From an uncultured Flavobacteriaceae bacterium (GTDB lineage: Bacteria > Bacteroidota > Bacteroidia > Flavobacteriales > Flavobacteriaceae): a DNA stretch of 64,000 nt. Shown here piece by piece: positions 52,546 through 61,103 of the stretch. The first letter of the stretch is position 1; each line of letters opens with the position of its first letter. The stretch is from assembly GCA_947502635.1 (NCBI GenBank), contig CANNAN010000013.1:62001-126000 (forward strand), given 5' to 3'. A program made the translations under genes and the position numbers. The notes beneath the pieces were generated by a model. It made no database searches, was not told the origin of the DNA, and was given only the letters and a program-made list of their open reading frames with translations.

Positions 52546-52743
52546 ATGGGTTCATTAGATAAATTCAAAAATAAATTCACGTCATCTAAGAGAGTTTCTA
52601 AAGGTAAAACTTTAAAAACTAAAGGTGAGCGTCTTGGATGGGTATCAATAAATGATGTTGAAACTGTTGATTTGAAAAAAGTTTTGACTAACGGTGAGGT
52701 TGTTAGATTAAATCAAGACAACAGACCTATGCTTGTGCCATAA
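52546..52743 (+). CDS. Small basic protein, 65 aa, first gene of a pair
   Basis: MGSLDKFKNKFTSSKRVSKG ... WVSINDVETVDLKKVLTNGE ... NQDNRPMLVP. It is a basic protein with a C-terminal half that resembles a small beta-barrel or SH3-like segment. Stop TAA is followed immediately by the ATG of the 183-aa gene (TAAATG), so the two are translated from one message. The size ratio is like an antitoxin-toxin pair, but no family is recognised. Confidence 0.6.
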   Translation: MGSLDKFKNKFTSSKRVSKGKTLKTKGERLGWVSINDVETVDLKKVLTNGEVVRLNQDNRPMLVP

Positions 52744-53295
52744 ATGAGGTTAATCTCTAAGGGGTATAACATAAAATTCATACAAACTCATCCTTCTTGT
52801 AGTAATCACGAAAAAAGATACGTTTTCAAATTTTTTTCGTTAAAAACAAAATTACATTATGTAATATATGCAGATTATCATGAACATGATTTTTTTGCAG
52901 TTAAGTTTTATGCAAAAAAAGACAGGAAAAGTAATAGAAAATACTCTAATATAATTAATAAAGGAGATGTTGCCAATATTTTAATTACTTGTGCAAAATC
53001 GATACCAGAATTATTAAAAATATATCCTAAAGCATCATTTGGTTTTATAGGAGCAAGAACTATAGATGTTAAATCAGAAAAAGTAGAAGGTTATAAAAAG
53101 AATCAAAGGTTTAGGCTTTATAAATATCATGTGCCACAATTGATAGGAGATAAAACATTTCTACATAAATCATATCCTAACGCTAGTTCATATATATTAT
53201 TGAATAGAAAAAATATGGATTTAGTTAAAACAGAGAAGGCAATAAAAAATATTGTTGTTAATACCTACCCTGGATTATTAAATATAGAATTCTAG
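52744..53295 (+). CDS. Hypothetical protein, 183 aa, second gene of a pair
   Basis: A cytoplasmic, Lys/Tyr-rich protein with alternating strands (KRYVFKFFSLKTKLHYVIYA, HDFFAVKFYAKKDRKSNRKY, ILITCAKSIPELLKIYPKAS, SFGFIGARTIDVKSEKVEGY). A His/Asp cluster, YADYHEHDFF, might be a metal or catalytic site. No known family. It abuts the 65-aa gene without a gap and is bounded by repeat copies 2 and 3. Confidence 0.6.
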   Translation: MRLISKGYNIKFIQTHPSCSNHEKRYVFKFFSLKTKLHYVIYADYHEHDFFAVKFYAKKDRKSNRKYSNIINKGDVANILITCAKSIPELLKIYPKASFGFIGARTIDVKSEKVEGYKKNQRFRLYKYHVPQLIGDKTFLHKSYPNASSYILLNRKNMDLVKTEKAIKNIVVNTYPGLLNIEF

Positions 53296-53386
53296 TTTTT
53301 TTTAATTCTAACTGTCATAAGTATGCCTTCCCTTGAAAAATATTTCCATAACTTTATGTAATTAATTTATTGGGTTATTTACTTCG

Positions 53387-53440
53387 GTGCAATGTTGTAT
53401 ATAGTTCCCTTTATTAAGAATAGTCTTATATTTGGTGTAA
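53387..53440. repeat. Punctuating repeat, copy 3 (partial), with promoter box
   Basis: GCAATGTTGTATATAGTTCC matches the start of copies 2 and 4, but the rest diverges to TAGTCTTATATTTGGTGTAA. There TATATTTG (53428-53435) is a good -7 box 16 bp before the RadC-like start codon. Confidence 0.65.
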
Positions 53441-53451
53441 CCTTAAATTCA

Positions 53452-53874
53452 ATGAACGTACGTATTCCTAAAAATGAAAACACACACATAGAAGATTTTC
53501 GTGATATTGCTAGAATCATGCGTAAAATACTCCTAAGACAAAATAAATTGCATAGAAAAAAGGAATACTTTTGGACGATTGGTCTTAGCTCTAAAAACGA
53601 TATAGAGTATATTGAACTACTTACAATTGGCGTACTAAATCAGAATAGCTTAGATCCTGTAGAAGTCTTTAATTTTGCAGTGGCTAAAAAATGCAAAAGA
53701 ATCATTCTTTGCCATAACCACCCTTCTGGGGATACAACACCTAGTCTACAAGATAAACAGGTTACCCAAAAAATAAAGAAAGGCGCAGACGTTCTAAATA
53801 TAGAATTGTTAGACCATCTTGTTATATGTGATAGTAAAGAGTTTTATAGCTTTAAAGCTTTTGAGTTGATTTAA
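53452..53874 (+). CDS. RadC-like JAB/MPN domain protein
   Basis: ATG 53452 is preferred (MNVRIPKNENTHIEDFRDIA). The 140-residue product has the RadC metal-binding signature CHNHPSGDTTPSLQD and a preceding FWTIGLSSKNDIEYIELLTI strand, with LLDHLVICDSKEFYSF at the end. This is the JAMM domain alone, lacking the N-terminal helix-hairpin-helix. Such stand-alone RadC proteins are common in Bacteroidota mobile elements and phage-defence regions. Function unclear. Confidence 0.88.
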   Translation: MNVRIPKNENTHIEDFRDIARIMRKILLRQNKLHRKKEYFWTIGLSSKNDIEYIELLTIGVLNQNSLDPVEVFNFAVAKKCKRIILCHNHPSGDTTPSLQDKQVTQKIKKGADVLNIELLDHLVICDSKEFYSFKAFELI

Positions 53875-53889
53875 TTGAAAATTTAATTT

Positions 53890-54309
53890 ATGTCGTACTT
53901 AAAAGATATTCAAGAATCGAATGAATTTTTAAAAGCTTTCATAGTATCATTATTAATTGCTCCATTTTGGTATTTGTCAATTTTTTTACTGAATCATGAA
54001 TTTTATAAAAGTACAGATACATCTATATTGATAGTTCTGTCTTGTGTTTTAAGTTTTATTTCTGTAATTTCTTTAGGACTTATAATCTTAATGGATGGTG
54101 ATCTAAAAGAGAATAAAGATCCTTTGCTTAGTTCTATTTCTATGTCTGCTTATATATTAGTGATTTGGAAATCATTGCTTTTATTTATAACCTATTCAAT
54201 AGGGTTTCTTTTTAATTCTTATACGTATCTATATTATTATATAATAATTTATTTTTCAATACATATTGTAGCTATAGTTATTGAATTATCTTCCAAGAAA
54301 AAGAACTGA
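53890..54309 (+). CDS. Four-helix membrane protein
   Basis: 139 aa with four hydrophobic segments (FIVSLLIAPFWYLSIFLL, ILIVLSCVLSFISVISLGLI, YILVIWKSLLLFITYSIGFL, YYIIIYFSIHIVAIVI) and cytoplasmic charged ends. It starts 15 bp after the RadC-like gene and is probably co-transcribed. No family recognised. Confidence 0.55.
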   Translation: MSYLKDIQESNEFLKAFIVSLLIAPFWYLSIFLLNHEFYKSTDTSILIVLSCVLSFISVISLGLIILMDGDLKENKDPLLSSISMSAYILVIWKSLLLFITYSIGFLFNSYTYLYYYIIIYFSIHIVAIVIELSSKKKN

Positions 54310-54407
54310 TAGCGTCAATAAAAAAAATGCTATAACTATACTAATAATAAATATTTTTATAATTCTCTTTTCCATTATGTTTATTTAAAGTAATAATTAA
54401 ACTCTTG

Positions 54408-54500
54408 TGGTAAATTGTATATAGTTCCCGTAAAATGGAATCTACATATAAGTTCACACCAAAAAAAGCAAAATTGAACGTCCCATTTAAAAAATACATT
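54408..54500. repeat. Punctuating repeat, copy 4
   Basis: TTGTATATAGTTCCCGTAAA, then ATGGAATCTACATATAAGTT and CACACCAAAAAAAGC. It matches copies 1 and 2 and separates the accessory patch from the cytosine deaminase gene. Confidence 0.8.
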
Positions 54501-54546
54501 TTGTCAAAGCTTTTTTAGTTACTTTTAATTCAAAATAGTTTTACAA

Positions 54547-54984
54547 ATGGATAAATTTCTTGACGCAGCTATAGCAGAAGCAGAATTGGGACTTAAAGAA
54601 GGAGGTATTCCCATAGGATCGGTACTGGTTTATAAAAATAAAATTATAGGAAGAGGGCACAACCGACGGGTTCAAAAAGGGAGTGTTATTTTACATGGCG
54701 AAATGGATGCTTTGGAAAACGCAGGAAGGTTAAGTGCTTCCGTGTATTCTAAATGTACTTTGTATACAACGTTATCTCCTTGCCCTATGTGTACGGGGAC
54801 TATTCTGCTGTATAAAATCCCCAAAGTAGTCATTGGGGAGAATAAGACATTTCTTGGAGAAGAAGATTTACTTAAGGCAAAAGGTGTAGAAGTGGTTGTT
54901 GCAGATAGTGAGACATGCAAAAAACTCATGCAGAAGTTTATAAATGACCAACCTCAGTTATGGAACGAAGATATTGGTGTTTAA
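54547..54984 (+). CDS. Cytosine deaminase, yeast Fcy1-type
   Basis: 145 aa. Zinc site HGE (His50, Glu52) and SPCPMC (Cys79, Cys82), with the same 29-residue spacing as yeast Fcy1. Further Fcy1-like segments are ALENAGRLSASVYSKCTLYT, KIPKVVIGENKTFLGEEDLL, EVVVADSETCKKLMQKFI and the C-terminal QPQLWNEDIG. This extended C-terminus is diagnostic of the small zinc cytosine deaminase rather than tRNA or guanine deaminases. It converts cytosine to uracil for pyrimidine salvage. Confidence 0.85.
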   Translation: MDKFLDAAIAEAELGLKEGGIPIGSVLVYKNKIIGRGHNRRVQKGSVILHGEMDALENAGRLSASVYSKCTLYTTLSPCPMCTGTILLYKIPKVVIGENKTFLGEEDLLKAKGVEVVVADSETCKKLMQKFINDQPQLWNEDIGV

Positions 54985-55060
54985 ATAAAGGCTGTCTGAT
55001 TACAAGCATATTGATAAATGCGCTTTATTTTTTGTTTTAAACTTTAATTCGGAATAATCT

Positions 55061-55068
55061 TATATTTG
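55061..55068 (+). promoter_or_regulatory. -7 promoter box TATATTTG upstream of DinB gene
   Basis: TATATTTG fits the Bacteroidota -7 consensus and lies 72 bp before ATG 55141. No clear -33 TTG at the expected distance. Confidence 0.4.
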
Positions 55069-55140
55069 ATAAGACTATATTGCTTACTCCTATGAGGACA
55101 TAAGCAGTTATTGGAAACTAATTAAAATACTTTGTTGTAA

Positions 55141-55674
55141 ATGAACAATATGACTTACAATTTAAAACAGGCCTTAGAAGTTTTAGAGCGCACACCAAAT
55201 ACGATTAACGCCTTGCTCTTAGGGTTATCAAACGAATGGATTTATAACAACGAAGGGGATAATACCTGGAGTGCTTTTGATGTTGTTGGCCATTTGATTC
55301 ATGGTGAAAAAACCGATTGGATAGTTAGAACAAAGATTATTTTAAGCGATTCTGATAGCAAAATATTTAAATCTTTTGATAGATTTGCTCAGTTTGAAAA
55401 TTCAAAAGGTAAAACATTACAAGAACTATTAAAAGAGTTTTCAAAACTGCGTGCAGAAAATTTAAAAACGTTTAAAGATTTGCAAATTACAGCATCGCAA
55501 TTAGAGATGAAAGCCACACATCCGGAATTGGGTGAGGTCAGGCTAAAAGAACTATTGGCCTGTTGGGTAGCACATGATTTGGCTCACATAGCCCAAATTA
55601 CTCGTATTATGGCAAAACAATATAAAGATGAAGTAGGGCCTTGGAAAGCCTTCATTCCTATTTTGAATACATAG
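55141..55674 (+). CDS. DinB-family protein
   Basis: 177 aa, four-helix bundle pattern of DinB/YfiT-like putative metal-dependent hydrolases: WSAFDVVGHLIHGEKTDWIV (first metal His), and LLACWVAHDLAHIAQITRIM (HDLxH pair). Residues fit the three-His metal site. Members include thiol transferases (bacillithiol, mycothiol) and uncharacterised enzymes. A second DinB gene lies at 56733. Function here is unknown. Confidence 0.85.
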   Translation: MNNMTYNLKQALEVLERTPNTINALLLGLSNEWIYNNEGDNTWSAFDVVGHLIHGEKTDWIVRTKIILSDSDSKIFKSFDRFAQFENSKGKTLQELLKEFSKLRAENLKTFKDLQITASQLEMKATHPELGEVRLKELLACWVAHDLAHIAQITRIMAKQYKDEVGPWKAFIPILNT

Positions 55675-55733
55675 ATCTGGACATTAAAATGATTAACAGA
55701 TAAATTTTAAAATACAAACATTAAAAAAAATAA

Positions 55734-56684
55734 ATGCGAACACTAAAATTTAAAAACAATGATGAGATGCCTGCTTTTGGTCTAGGCACATGGAAATCTG
55801 AACAAGGTGAAGTTTATAATGCCGTAAAAACAGCGATTAAAGAAGGTTATAGACATATTGATTGTGCTGCCATTTACGGTAACGAAAAAGAAATTGGCAA
55901 AGCCTTATCAGAATGTTTATCTGAAGGTATCGTTGCTAGAGAAGATTTATGGATTACTTCAAAACTCTGGTGTAATGCACATGCAAAGGAAGATGTTATT
56001 CCAACGTTAAAACAAACACTAAGTGATCTTCAATTAGATTATTTAGACTTATATCTCATTCATTGGCCAGTCGCATTAAAAAAAGAAGTGCTATTTGTTG
56101 GAGCCAAAGAAGATTTAATTTCCTTAAACGACCTTCCTAATACTGTAACATGGGAAGCTATGGAAGATGCTGTAGAATTAGGTTTGGCTAAGCATATTGG
56201 TGTTTCTAACTTTGGAAAGAAAGCGTTGGAAGACTTAATTTCAAAATCAAAAATAAAACCAGAAATGAATCAGGTGGAATCGCACCCTTATTTTCAGCAG
56301 GAAGATCTATTCTCATTTTGTAGCGATAATAATATTCATTTTACTGCTTATGCACCATTAGGATCTTCAGATAGAGCAGAGAAATTTAAAGCAGAAGATG
56401 AACCCAAGTTATTAGAAGATCGTACCATTGCAGATATTGCGAAATCTAAAAATGTAACCCCAGGACAAGTGTTAATAAGTTGGGCTTTGAATAGAGGGAC
56501 CGCGGTTATTCCAAAATCTGTAAATCCTGGTAGAATTGCTCAAAATTTGCAAGCCGAACTTGTGCAATTATCAGATGATGACATGAAAAGAATTGCCAGT
56601 TTAGATAAGAATTATAGATATTTGTCAGGTGGGCATTGGGTCTTTGAAGGTGGTGCTTATACCCTAGAAAGTATTTGGGCTTAG
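55734..56684 (+). CDS. Aldo/keto reductase
   Basis: 316 aa TIM-barrel oxidoreductase with catalytic tetrad: Asp in GYRHIDCAAIYGNEKEIGKA, Tyr48-equivalent in IYG, Lys in LWITSKLWCNAHAKEDVIPT, and His in DYLDLYLIHWPVAL. The NADP phosphate-binding loop is IPKSVNPGRIAQNL. It reduces aldehydes or ketones with NADPH. The substrate is unknown. It lies between two DinB-family genes in the same orientation. Confidence 0.95.
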   Translation: MRTLKFKNNDEMPAFGLGTWKSEQGEVYNAVKTAIKEGYRHIDCAAIYGNEKEIGKALSECLSEGIVAREDLWITSKLWCNAHAKEDVIPTLKQTLSDLQLDYLDLYLIHWPVALKKEVLFVGAKEDLISLNDLPNTVTWEAMEDAVELGLAKHIGVSNFGKKALEDLISKSKIKPEMNQVESHPYFQQEDLFSFCSDNNIHFTAYAPLGSSDRAEKFKAEDEPKLLEDRTIADIAKSKNVTPGQVLISWALNRGTAVIPKSVNPGRIAQNLQAELVQLSDDDMKRIASLDKNYRYLSGGHWVFEGGAYTLESIWA

Positions 56685-56732
56685 TTTATTAAGTATTGGG
56701 TTTGGTTTTAAAGTATTAAATGACACTAGAAT

Positions 56733-57242
56733 ATGTCTACTGAAGAAATTATACAAGAATTAGAAAATAACCTACAGGTGTTTAAAAGTCTTTTAATGTC
56801 TAAAAAGGAGGTGCAATATTTATGGCGGCCAGCACCAGAGAAATGGAACTTGTTAGAAATTGTATGTCATTTATTAGATGAAGAACGCGATGATTTTAAA
56901 ACCCGTGTAAAACATGCGCTTGAAACCCCTGAAAGACCTTTGATACCAATTGACCCTGAAGGCTGGGTTAAAAAAAGAGGCTATAATACTAAAGATTATA
57001 ACCAAACACTTCAGGATTTTCTAGAAGAACGCAAGCAATCTGTGGTATGGTTAAAAACCCAGATAGATGCTAATTGGAGTAATGCATTAACACATCCTGA
57101 ATTGGGAGATATGTCGGCAGAATTATTTTTGGCAAATTGGTTGGCACATGATTTTTTGCATATAAGGCAAATTTTAGGGTATGACTATAATTATTTAAAA
57201 CAGAAAACAAACCTTAATTTAGGGTATGCAGGTAATTGGTAA
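56733..57242 (+). CDS. DinB-family protein (second)
   Basis: 169 aa. WNLLEIVCHLLDEERDDFKT carries the first metal His, and LANWLAHDFLHIRQILGYDY the HD..H pair. It is similar in plan to 55141-55674 but only distantly in sequence. It is nearly contiguous with the GNAT gene downstream (8 bp), so the two are probably in one transcript. Confidence 0.85.
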   Translation: MSTEEIIQELENNLQVFKSLLMSKKEVQYLWRPAPEKWNLLEIVCHLLDEERDDFKTRVKHALETPERPLIPIDPEGWVKKRGYNTKDYNQTLQDFLEERKQSVVWLKTQIDANWSNALTHPELGDMSAELFLANWLAHDFLHIRQILGYDYNYLKQKTNLNLGYAGNW

Positions 57243-57250
57243 TAAATAGC

Positions 57251-57775
57251 ATGACATTTAATTTAGAAACAGAACGACTCATTTTAAGAGAATTACGAAT
57301 GTCTGATTTAGAAGGCATGTTCGAACTGGATTCAGACCCAACTGTACATAAATACTTAGGAAATAAACCTGTGAAAACTAAAGAAGAATCGCATAAGATT
57401 ATAGAAAATATTATTAACCAATATGAAAAATACGGTATTGGTCGTTGGGCTTTAATCAATAAGAAAACAGGTGAATTTATGGGGTGGTCTGGGTTAAAGA
57501 TCAATACTAACATGAATGGTATTACCAATTTTTACGATGTAGGTTACAGACTAATAAAACGTTTTTGGGGTCAAGGCTATGCGACAGAGTCAGGTATAAA
57601 AGCTGTCGATTATGGTTTTAAAGTTTTAAAACTTCCTGAGTTGTACGGTATAACAGAAGTGGAGCATCAAGCTTCCCACCGCACACTTTTAAAAATTGGT
57701 TTAAAATATGTTGAAGATTTTTATTGTGAAGAAGAAAAGATAAAGCTCCGCTGGTATAAAATTGAAAATAAATAA
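57251..57775 (+). CDS. GNAT-family N-acetyltransferase (RimJ/RimL type)
   Basis: Start at ATG 57251 (MTFNLETERLILRELRMSDL), the standard opening of RimJ/RimL-like enzymes. The acetyl-CoA loop is FWGQGYATESGIKAVDYGF. ASHRTLLKIGLKYVEDF is the conserved C-terminal helix. It acetylates an amine, possibly a protein N-terminus or small molecule. It ends 2 bp before the next ATG. Confidence 0.92.
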   Translation: MTFNLETERLILRELRMSDLEGMFELDSDPTVHKYLGNKPVKTKEESHKIIENIINQYEKYGIGRWALINKKTGEFMGWSGLKINTNMNGITNFYDVGYRLIKRFWGQGYATESGIKAVDYGFKVLKLPELYGITEVEHQASHRTLLKIGLKYVEDFYCEEEKIKLRWYKIENK

Positions 57776-57777
57776 CT

Positions 57778-58125
57778 ATGCAAAAACAATGTTTAGAATG
57801 TGGTGATAATATAGTTGGAAGAATAGATAAGAAATTCTGTAGCGATGGGTGTAGAAATGCTTATAACAATAAAGTAAACAAAGACAGTAAAAATTTAATT
57901 CGTAATACCAATAATAGATTGCGTAAAAATTATAGAATTTTAGAGATGCTGAACCCAGAACAAAAAACAAAAACATCCCGATCTAAACTTATAGAAGCAG
58001 GTTTCGATTTTAATTATTTTACAAGCATTTATACTACCAAAGCAGGAACGGTTTATTATTTTGTGTACGACCAGGGGTATTTGCCATTAGAAGGGGATTA
58101 TTATGCTTTAGTGAAGAGAGAATAA
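57778..58125 (+). CDS. Zinc-ribbon protein, 115 aa
   Basis: N-terminal CLECGDNIVGRIDKKFCSDG and C give a CxxC...CxxxC zinc knuckle like DUF2116 proteins. The rest (EAGFDFNYFTSIYTTKAGTV and YYFVYDQGYLPLEGDYYALV) is a conserved Bacteroidota C-terminal domain of unknown role. It is tightly linked to the GNAT gene. It may bind nucleic acid, inferred from the zinc knuckle. Confidence 0.7.
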   Translation: MQKQCLECGDNIVGRIDKKFCSDGCRNAYNNKVNKDSKNLIRNTNNRLRKNYRILEMLNPEQKTKTSRSKLIEAGFDFNYFTSIYTTKAGTVYYFVYDQGYLPLEGDYYALVKRE

Positions 58126-58193
58126 AATCTGAGTTGTAACATATTAGCAAAAAAACAATACTTATTAGAGACTATTAAATTGTATTAATACCT

Positions 58194-58889
58194 ATGAATA
58201 TGGATTTTATTATACCTGTTTTAATATTTAGTGGAATTGTAATGGTTATTTTTTTAGTGATCTATTTCAATAAAAAAAATACCATTCTAAGAAAACTATC
58301 CAAATTTAAGGCAAAACGAATCTCTCAATTTAGAACTAACGAACGCACTAAAGTATCTGGGAAAGTATTGCAAGTAGAAGAGCCGTTTGTTGTACCATTT
58401 AGTAAGCGAAAATGTATTGCTTATATTTTTGAAATAGAGCAAAAAGTTGGATCTGGAAAAAATTCTCGCTGGAAGACTTTAGTGAAAAAAGAAGATATTC
58501 AAGATTTTTTTATTGAGAAAGATGGCGAATTGGTTATGGTTAAGCCTTCTCAAGAAACAAGTAACTATTATAGTTATATGGTTGAAGATAAACGTGTTTC
58601 TTCAGGCACGTTCAATGACCCAACTCCAGAGTTTCAAAAGGTTTTAGCATCATTTGGAGTTGAAAGCGAAAATTGGTTTGGGTTTAATAAAACCCTAAGA
58701 TATTCTGAAAGAATTATAGAAATAGGTGAAATAATAACCGTTGGGGGTATTGCGAAATGGAAAACATTAAAAGAACCCATTAACGGGCATAACTACTCTA
58801 AAATTGCAGCATTAGAGAGTGACATAAATCAAAAAATAATTATTACAGATCTCCCTAAAGCTATAAAACCAGTTGAAAGAGGGCTTTAA
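58194..58889 (+). CDS. Membrane protein with GIDE/MUL1-like domain
   Basis: 231 aa with a single N-terminal membrane helix (FIIPVLIFSGIVMVIFLVIY). A cytoplasmic domain follows in which VSGKVLQVEEPFVVPFSKRK, CIAYIFEIEQKV and the later ERIIEIGEIITVGGIAK resemble the GIDE domain found in mitochondrial MUL1 and in many bacteria (pfam E3 ubiquitin ligase-like domain, without RING). The bacterial function is unknown. It converges with the CBS-domain gene. Confidence 0.6.
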   Translation: MNMDFIIPVLIFSGIVMVIFLVIYFNKKNTILRKLSKFKAKRISQFRTNERTKVSGKVLQVEEPFVVPFSKRKCIAYIFEIEQKVGSGKNSRWKTLVKKEDIQDFFIEKDGELVMVKPSQETSNYYSYMVEDKRVSSGTFNDPTPEFQKVLASFGVESENWFGFNKTLRYSERIIEIGEIITVGGIAKWKTLKEPINGHNYSKIAALESDINQKIIITDLPKAIKPVERGL

Positions 58890-58890
58890 T

Positions 58891-59358
58891 TTATTTCCAG
58901 TTTTGCCCTTTTAAGGCTAAAGCCGCTTTAAGGATGTCTTTTTGGCTTATCTGTCCAACAAGTTTACCGTTTTCAACTATAGGAAAACGTCTTCGTTTAG
59001 AGTTAAGAAACTTGTTAGCTGCATCAAAAATATTCATATTGCCATCAATGGTCTCAACATCTTTAACCATATGTTTTTCAACCGTAGCATTGTCCATAGG
59101 CATATTATAATACCTGCTTTCACTTATTTGTTTTATACAGTCGCCTTCAGATATAACACCTATTAATTCATTTTTTTCATTAATTACAGGTGCTCCAGAA
59201 ATTCTATGCTTTATTATAGCATCAATTACTTGTTCAATTCTTTGGTTAGATTTAAACGTAATTAAATTTGTAGTCATATAGTCACTAACCTTAATTGGGG
59301 TATTGGGTGTGTTCTTTTTTGTGTTTTTTCGTGAGGCCAGAAAACTTTTTATTCCCAT
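58891..59358 (-). CDS. CBS-domain protein
   Basis: 155 aa with two CBS repeats: residues ~28-85 (VSDYMTTNLITFKSNQRIEQ, HRISGAPVINEKNELIGVIS) and ~90-150 (VEKHMVKDVETIDGNMNIFD, RRFPIVENGKLVGQISQKDI). CBS pairs bind adenine nucleotides and regulate partner proteins. It is a stand-alone regulator here. Confidence 0.92.
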   Translation of the reverse strand: MGIKSFLASRKNTKKNTPNTPIKVSDYMTTNLITFKSNQRIEQVIDAIIKHRISGAPVINEKNELIGVISEGDCIKQISESRYYNMPMDNATVEKHMVKDVETIDGNMNIFDAANKFLNSKRRRFPIVENGKLVGQISQKDILKAALALKGQNWK

Positions 59359-59592
59359 AATAATTAATTTTAGTAATCTTAAATATAGTTATTTTTTTTA
59401 GATTTTCCTAAAAATATACTTATCAAGGATAAGTGAATTTTAATTAGCAATGGTGTACTGTAGTAAAAAAATTACAGTGTGTAATTTTCAAAAAAAGGAG
59501 TTGTTTAACTTAAATAGAAATAATTAGCATTCTTTTAAGAGTTTAAATGTTAATTTTTTATAGTTTTAGCACGTTAAATAAATATTAGAGGA

Positions 59593-60306
59593 ATGAAAAG
59601 ATTATTTGGATTGATTTTATTAGTGAGCAGCTTTACACTTAGTGCTCAAAGTAACTCAGAATTAATAAAACATTATGAAGCTTATTATAAGCAAATGAAG
59701 GCTCAAGGTGATGTTCAGGGTATTATAAACGGGATGACGCATTTAAACCTTTTGGCGCCGTCTCAAGCAAGAAAAGATACATTGGCTTATATATATATGA
59801 CTGAAGGGAAGTATATGCAAGCTCTTAATACGATTGGAATAGAAAAAAGTACTACCGATTCTGATATTGCAGTCGAAGTTAAGGGATTGTCTTTAAAATC
59901 GGTTAAACAACCAAAATTAGCTATTGGCTTTTTTGAAGAAATGTTTAAAAGAAATCCAAATGCTCTAGTCGCTTACGAATTAGCAGAGCTTAACTTGCAA
60001 ACTCAAAAATTAGCAGAGGCAGAAAAGCATGTGGCTTATGGCTTGGCAAATTCGAAAGATGATATGAAGAAGGCTTTTTATGAGACTCAAACACCTTATG
60101 AGGTATCTTTAAAAGCTGCTTTTATGTATTTAAAAGCATTGATTGTTTATAATAAAGACACAAAAACAAATATTGATGCAGCTGTTGATGTTTTAGATGA
60201 AACTTTAAAAACGGCTCCGAATTTTAATTTAATTCAATTAACAAAAACTGAATTATTAAGACAAAAACAAGCGCTACAGGCACAAGCCGCGCAACCTAAA
60301 AAATAA
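59593..60306 (+). CDS. Exported TPR-repeat protein
   Basis: Signal peptide (MKRLFGLILLVSSFTLSAQ), then TPR-like helical pairs (AYIYMTEGKYMQALNTIGIE, KLAIGFFEEMFKRNPNALVA, YELAELNLQTQKLAEAEKHV, AAVDVLDETLKTAPNFNLIQ). Likely a periplasmic protein-protein interaction scaffold. No enzymatic domain. A terminator follows. Confidence 0.82.
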   Translation: MKRLFGLILLVSSFTLSAQSNSELIKHYEAYYKQMKAQGDVQGIINGMTHLNLLAPSQARKDTLAYIYMTEGKYMQALNTIGIEKSTTDSDIAVEVKGLSLKSVKQPKLAIGFFEEMFKRNPNALVAYELAELNLQTQKLAEAEKHVAYGLANSKDDMKKAFYETQTPYEVSLKAAFMYLKALIVYNKDTKTNIDAAVDVLDETLKTAPNFNLIQLTKTELLRQKQALQAQAAQPKK

Positions 60307-60321
60307 TATAAAAACTAATAA

Positions 60322-60373
60322 AAAAGAGGTCTAAAATGTGTTTGAATTCACTTTTTAGACCTCTTTTTTAGTT
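60322..60373. terminator. Bidirectional terminator after TPR gene
   Basis: AAAAAAGAGGTCTAAAA and TTTTTAGACCTCTTTTTTA form a long stem around a 17-base loop. It serves both the TPR gene and the convergent lipoprotein gene at 60385. Confidence 0.88.
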
Positions 60374-60384
60374 GTAAAATAAAA

Positions 60385-60906
60385 TTATTGAGGTTTTTCA
60401 ATTTTTCGAGTATCATACTCTATTTTCTTATTTATTTGAAAATTAAAGCTAGAAAAGGATACTAAAAAGTCTTTAATAGTAGCTAAAAGTTCTTTTTTGT
60501 TTGTGGTCGATAAGTTTGACAAACTTTGTAATTTACGAAATTTGGTTTCTAATGCTGTAATTCTAGCAGAAATTGAAGCCGCTTTTATTTTCTTAGGAAT
60601 GTTCTTTTTTAAGCCTCTTAATAAGGTGTTAATGACTTCCTTATTATCATTGAAAAAACTTAAATCACCTTTTTTAATGTCTAGTATAGCTTCTTGTAAT
60701 TGTTGATATTCTGTCCAATCTTTAATAACATCTTCCGCTTTTGAATCTAATTCAAATTCGATATAATCAATTTTTGAAATGTCTTTTTCGATGACTTCAT
60801 TTTTTTCAATATCTCCAGCTTTATCTTCAGTATTATTTTCTTGATCCTTTTTACAAGAAAGAAAGATTACTAATAGACTTAAAATACTTAAAGTTTTAAT
60901 ACGCAT
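60385..60906 (-). CDS. Lipoprotein of unknown function, 173 aa
   Basis: Lipobox Cys18 (MRIKTLSILSLLVIFLSC), an acidic linker (NNTEDKAGDIEKNEVIEKDI), then a helical Lys-rich region (VINTLLRGLKKNIPKKIKAA, SARITALETKFRKLQSLSNL) suggestive of a coiled coil. Anchored to a membrane facing the periplasm. Family not recognised. Confidence 0.75.
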   Translation of the reverse strand: MRIKTLSILSLLVIFLSCKKDQENNTEDKAGDIEKNEVIEKDISKIDYIEFELDSKAEDVIKDWTEYQQLQEAILDIKKGDLSFFNDNKEVINTLLRGLKKNIPKKIKAASISARITALETKFRKLQSLSNLSTTNKKELLATIKDFLVSFSSFNFQINKKIEYDTRKIEKPQ

Positions 60907-61103
60907 TGTGCTTCATTTATAAGGTGCTATACAAAGATATAGTAATAGTTTATTTTCTGTTTAATAAATAGAAATCAAATTGATGATTTCTTGCATAACA
61001 TTACTATAAAAGGGTTATTTCAATTAAACGAAAAAATCCAATACCATTTTAAAGCAATCGAATTAATTGTATATTTGAACGGTTCCCTAATCTTAAAATT
61101 ATT

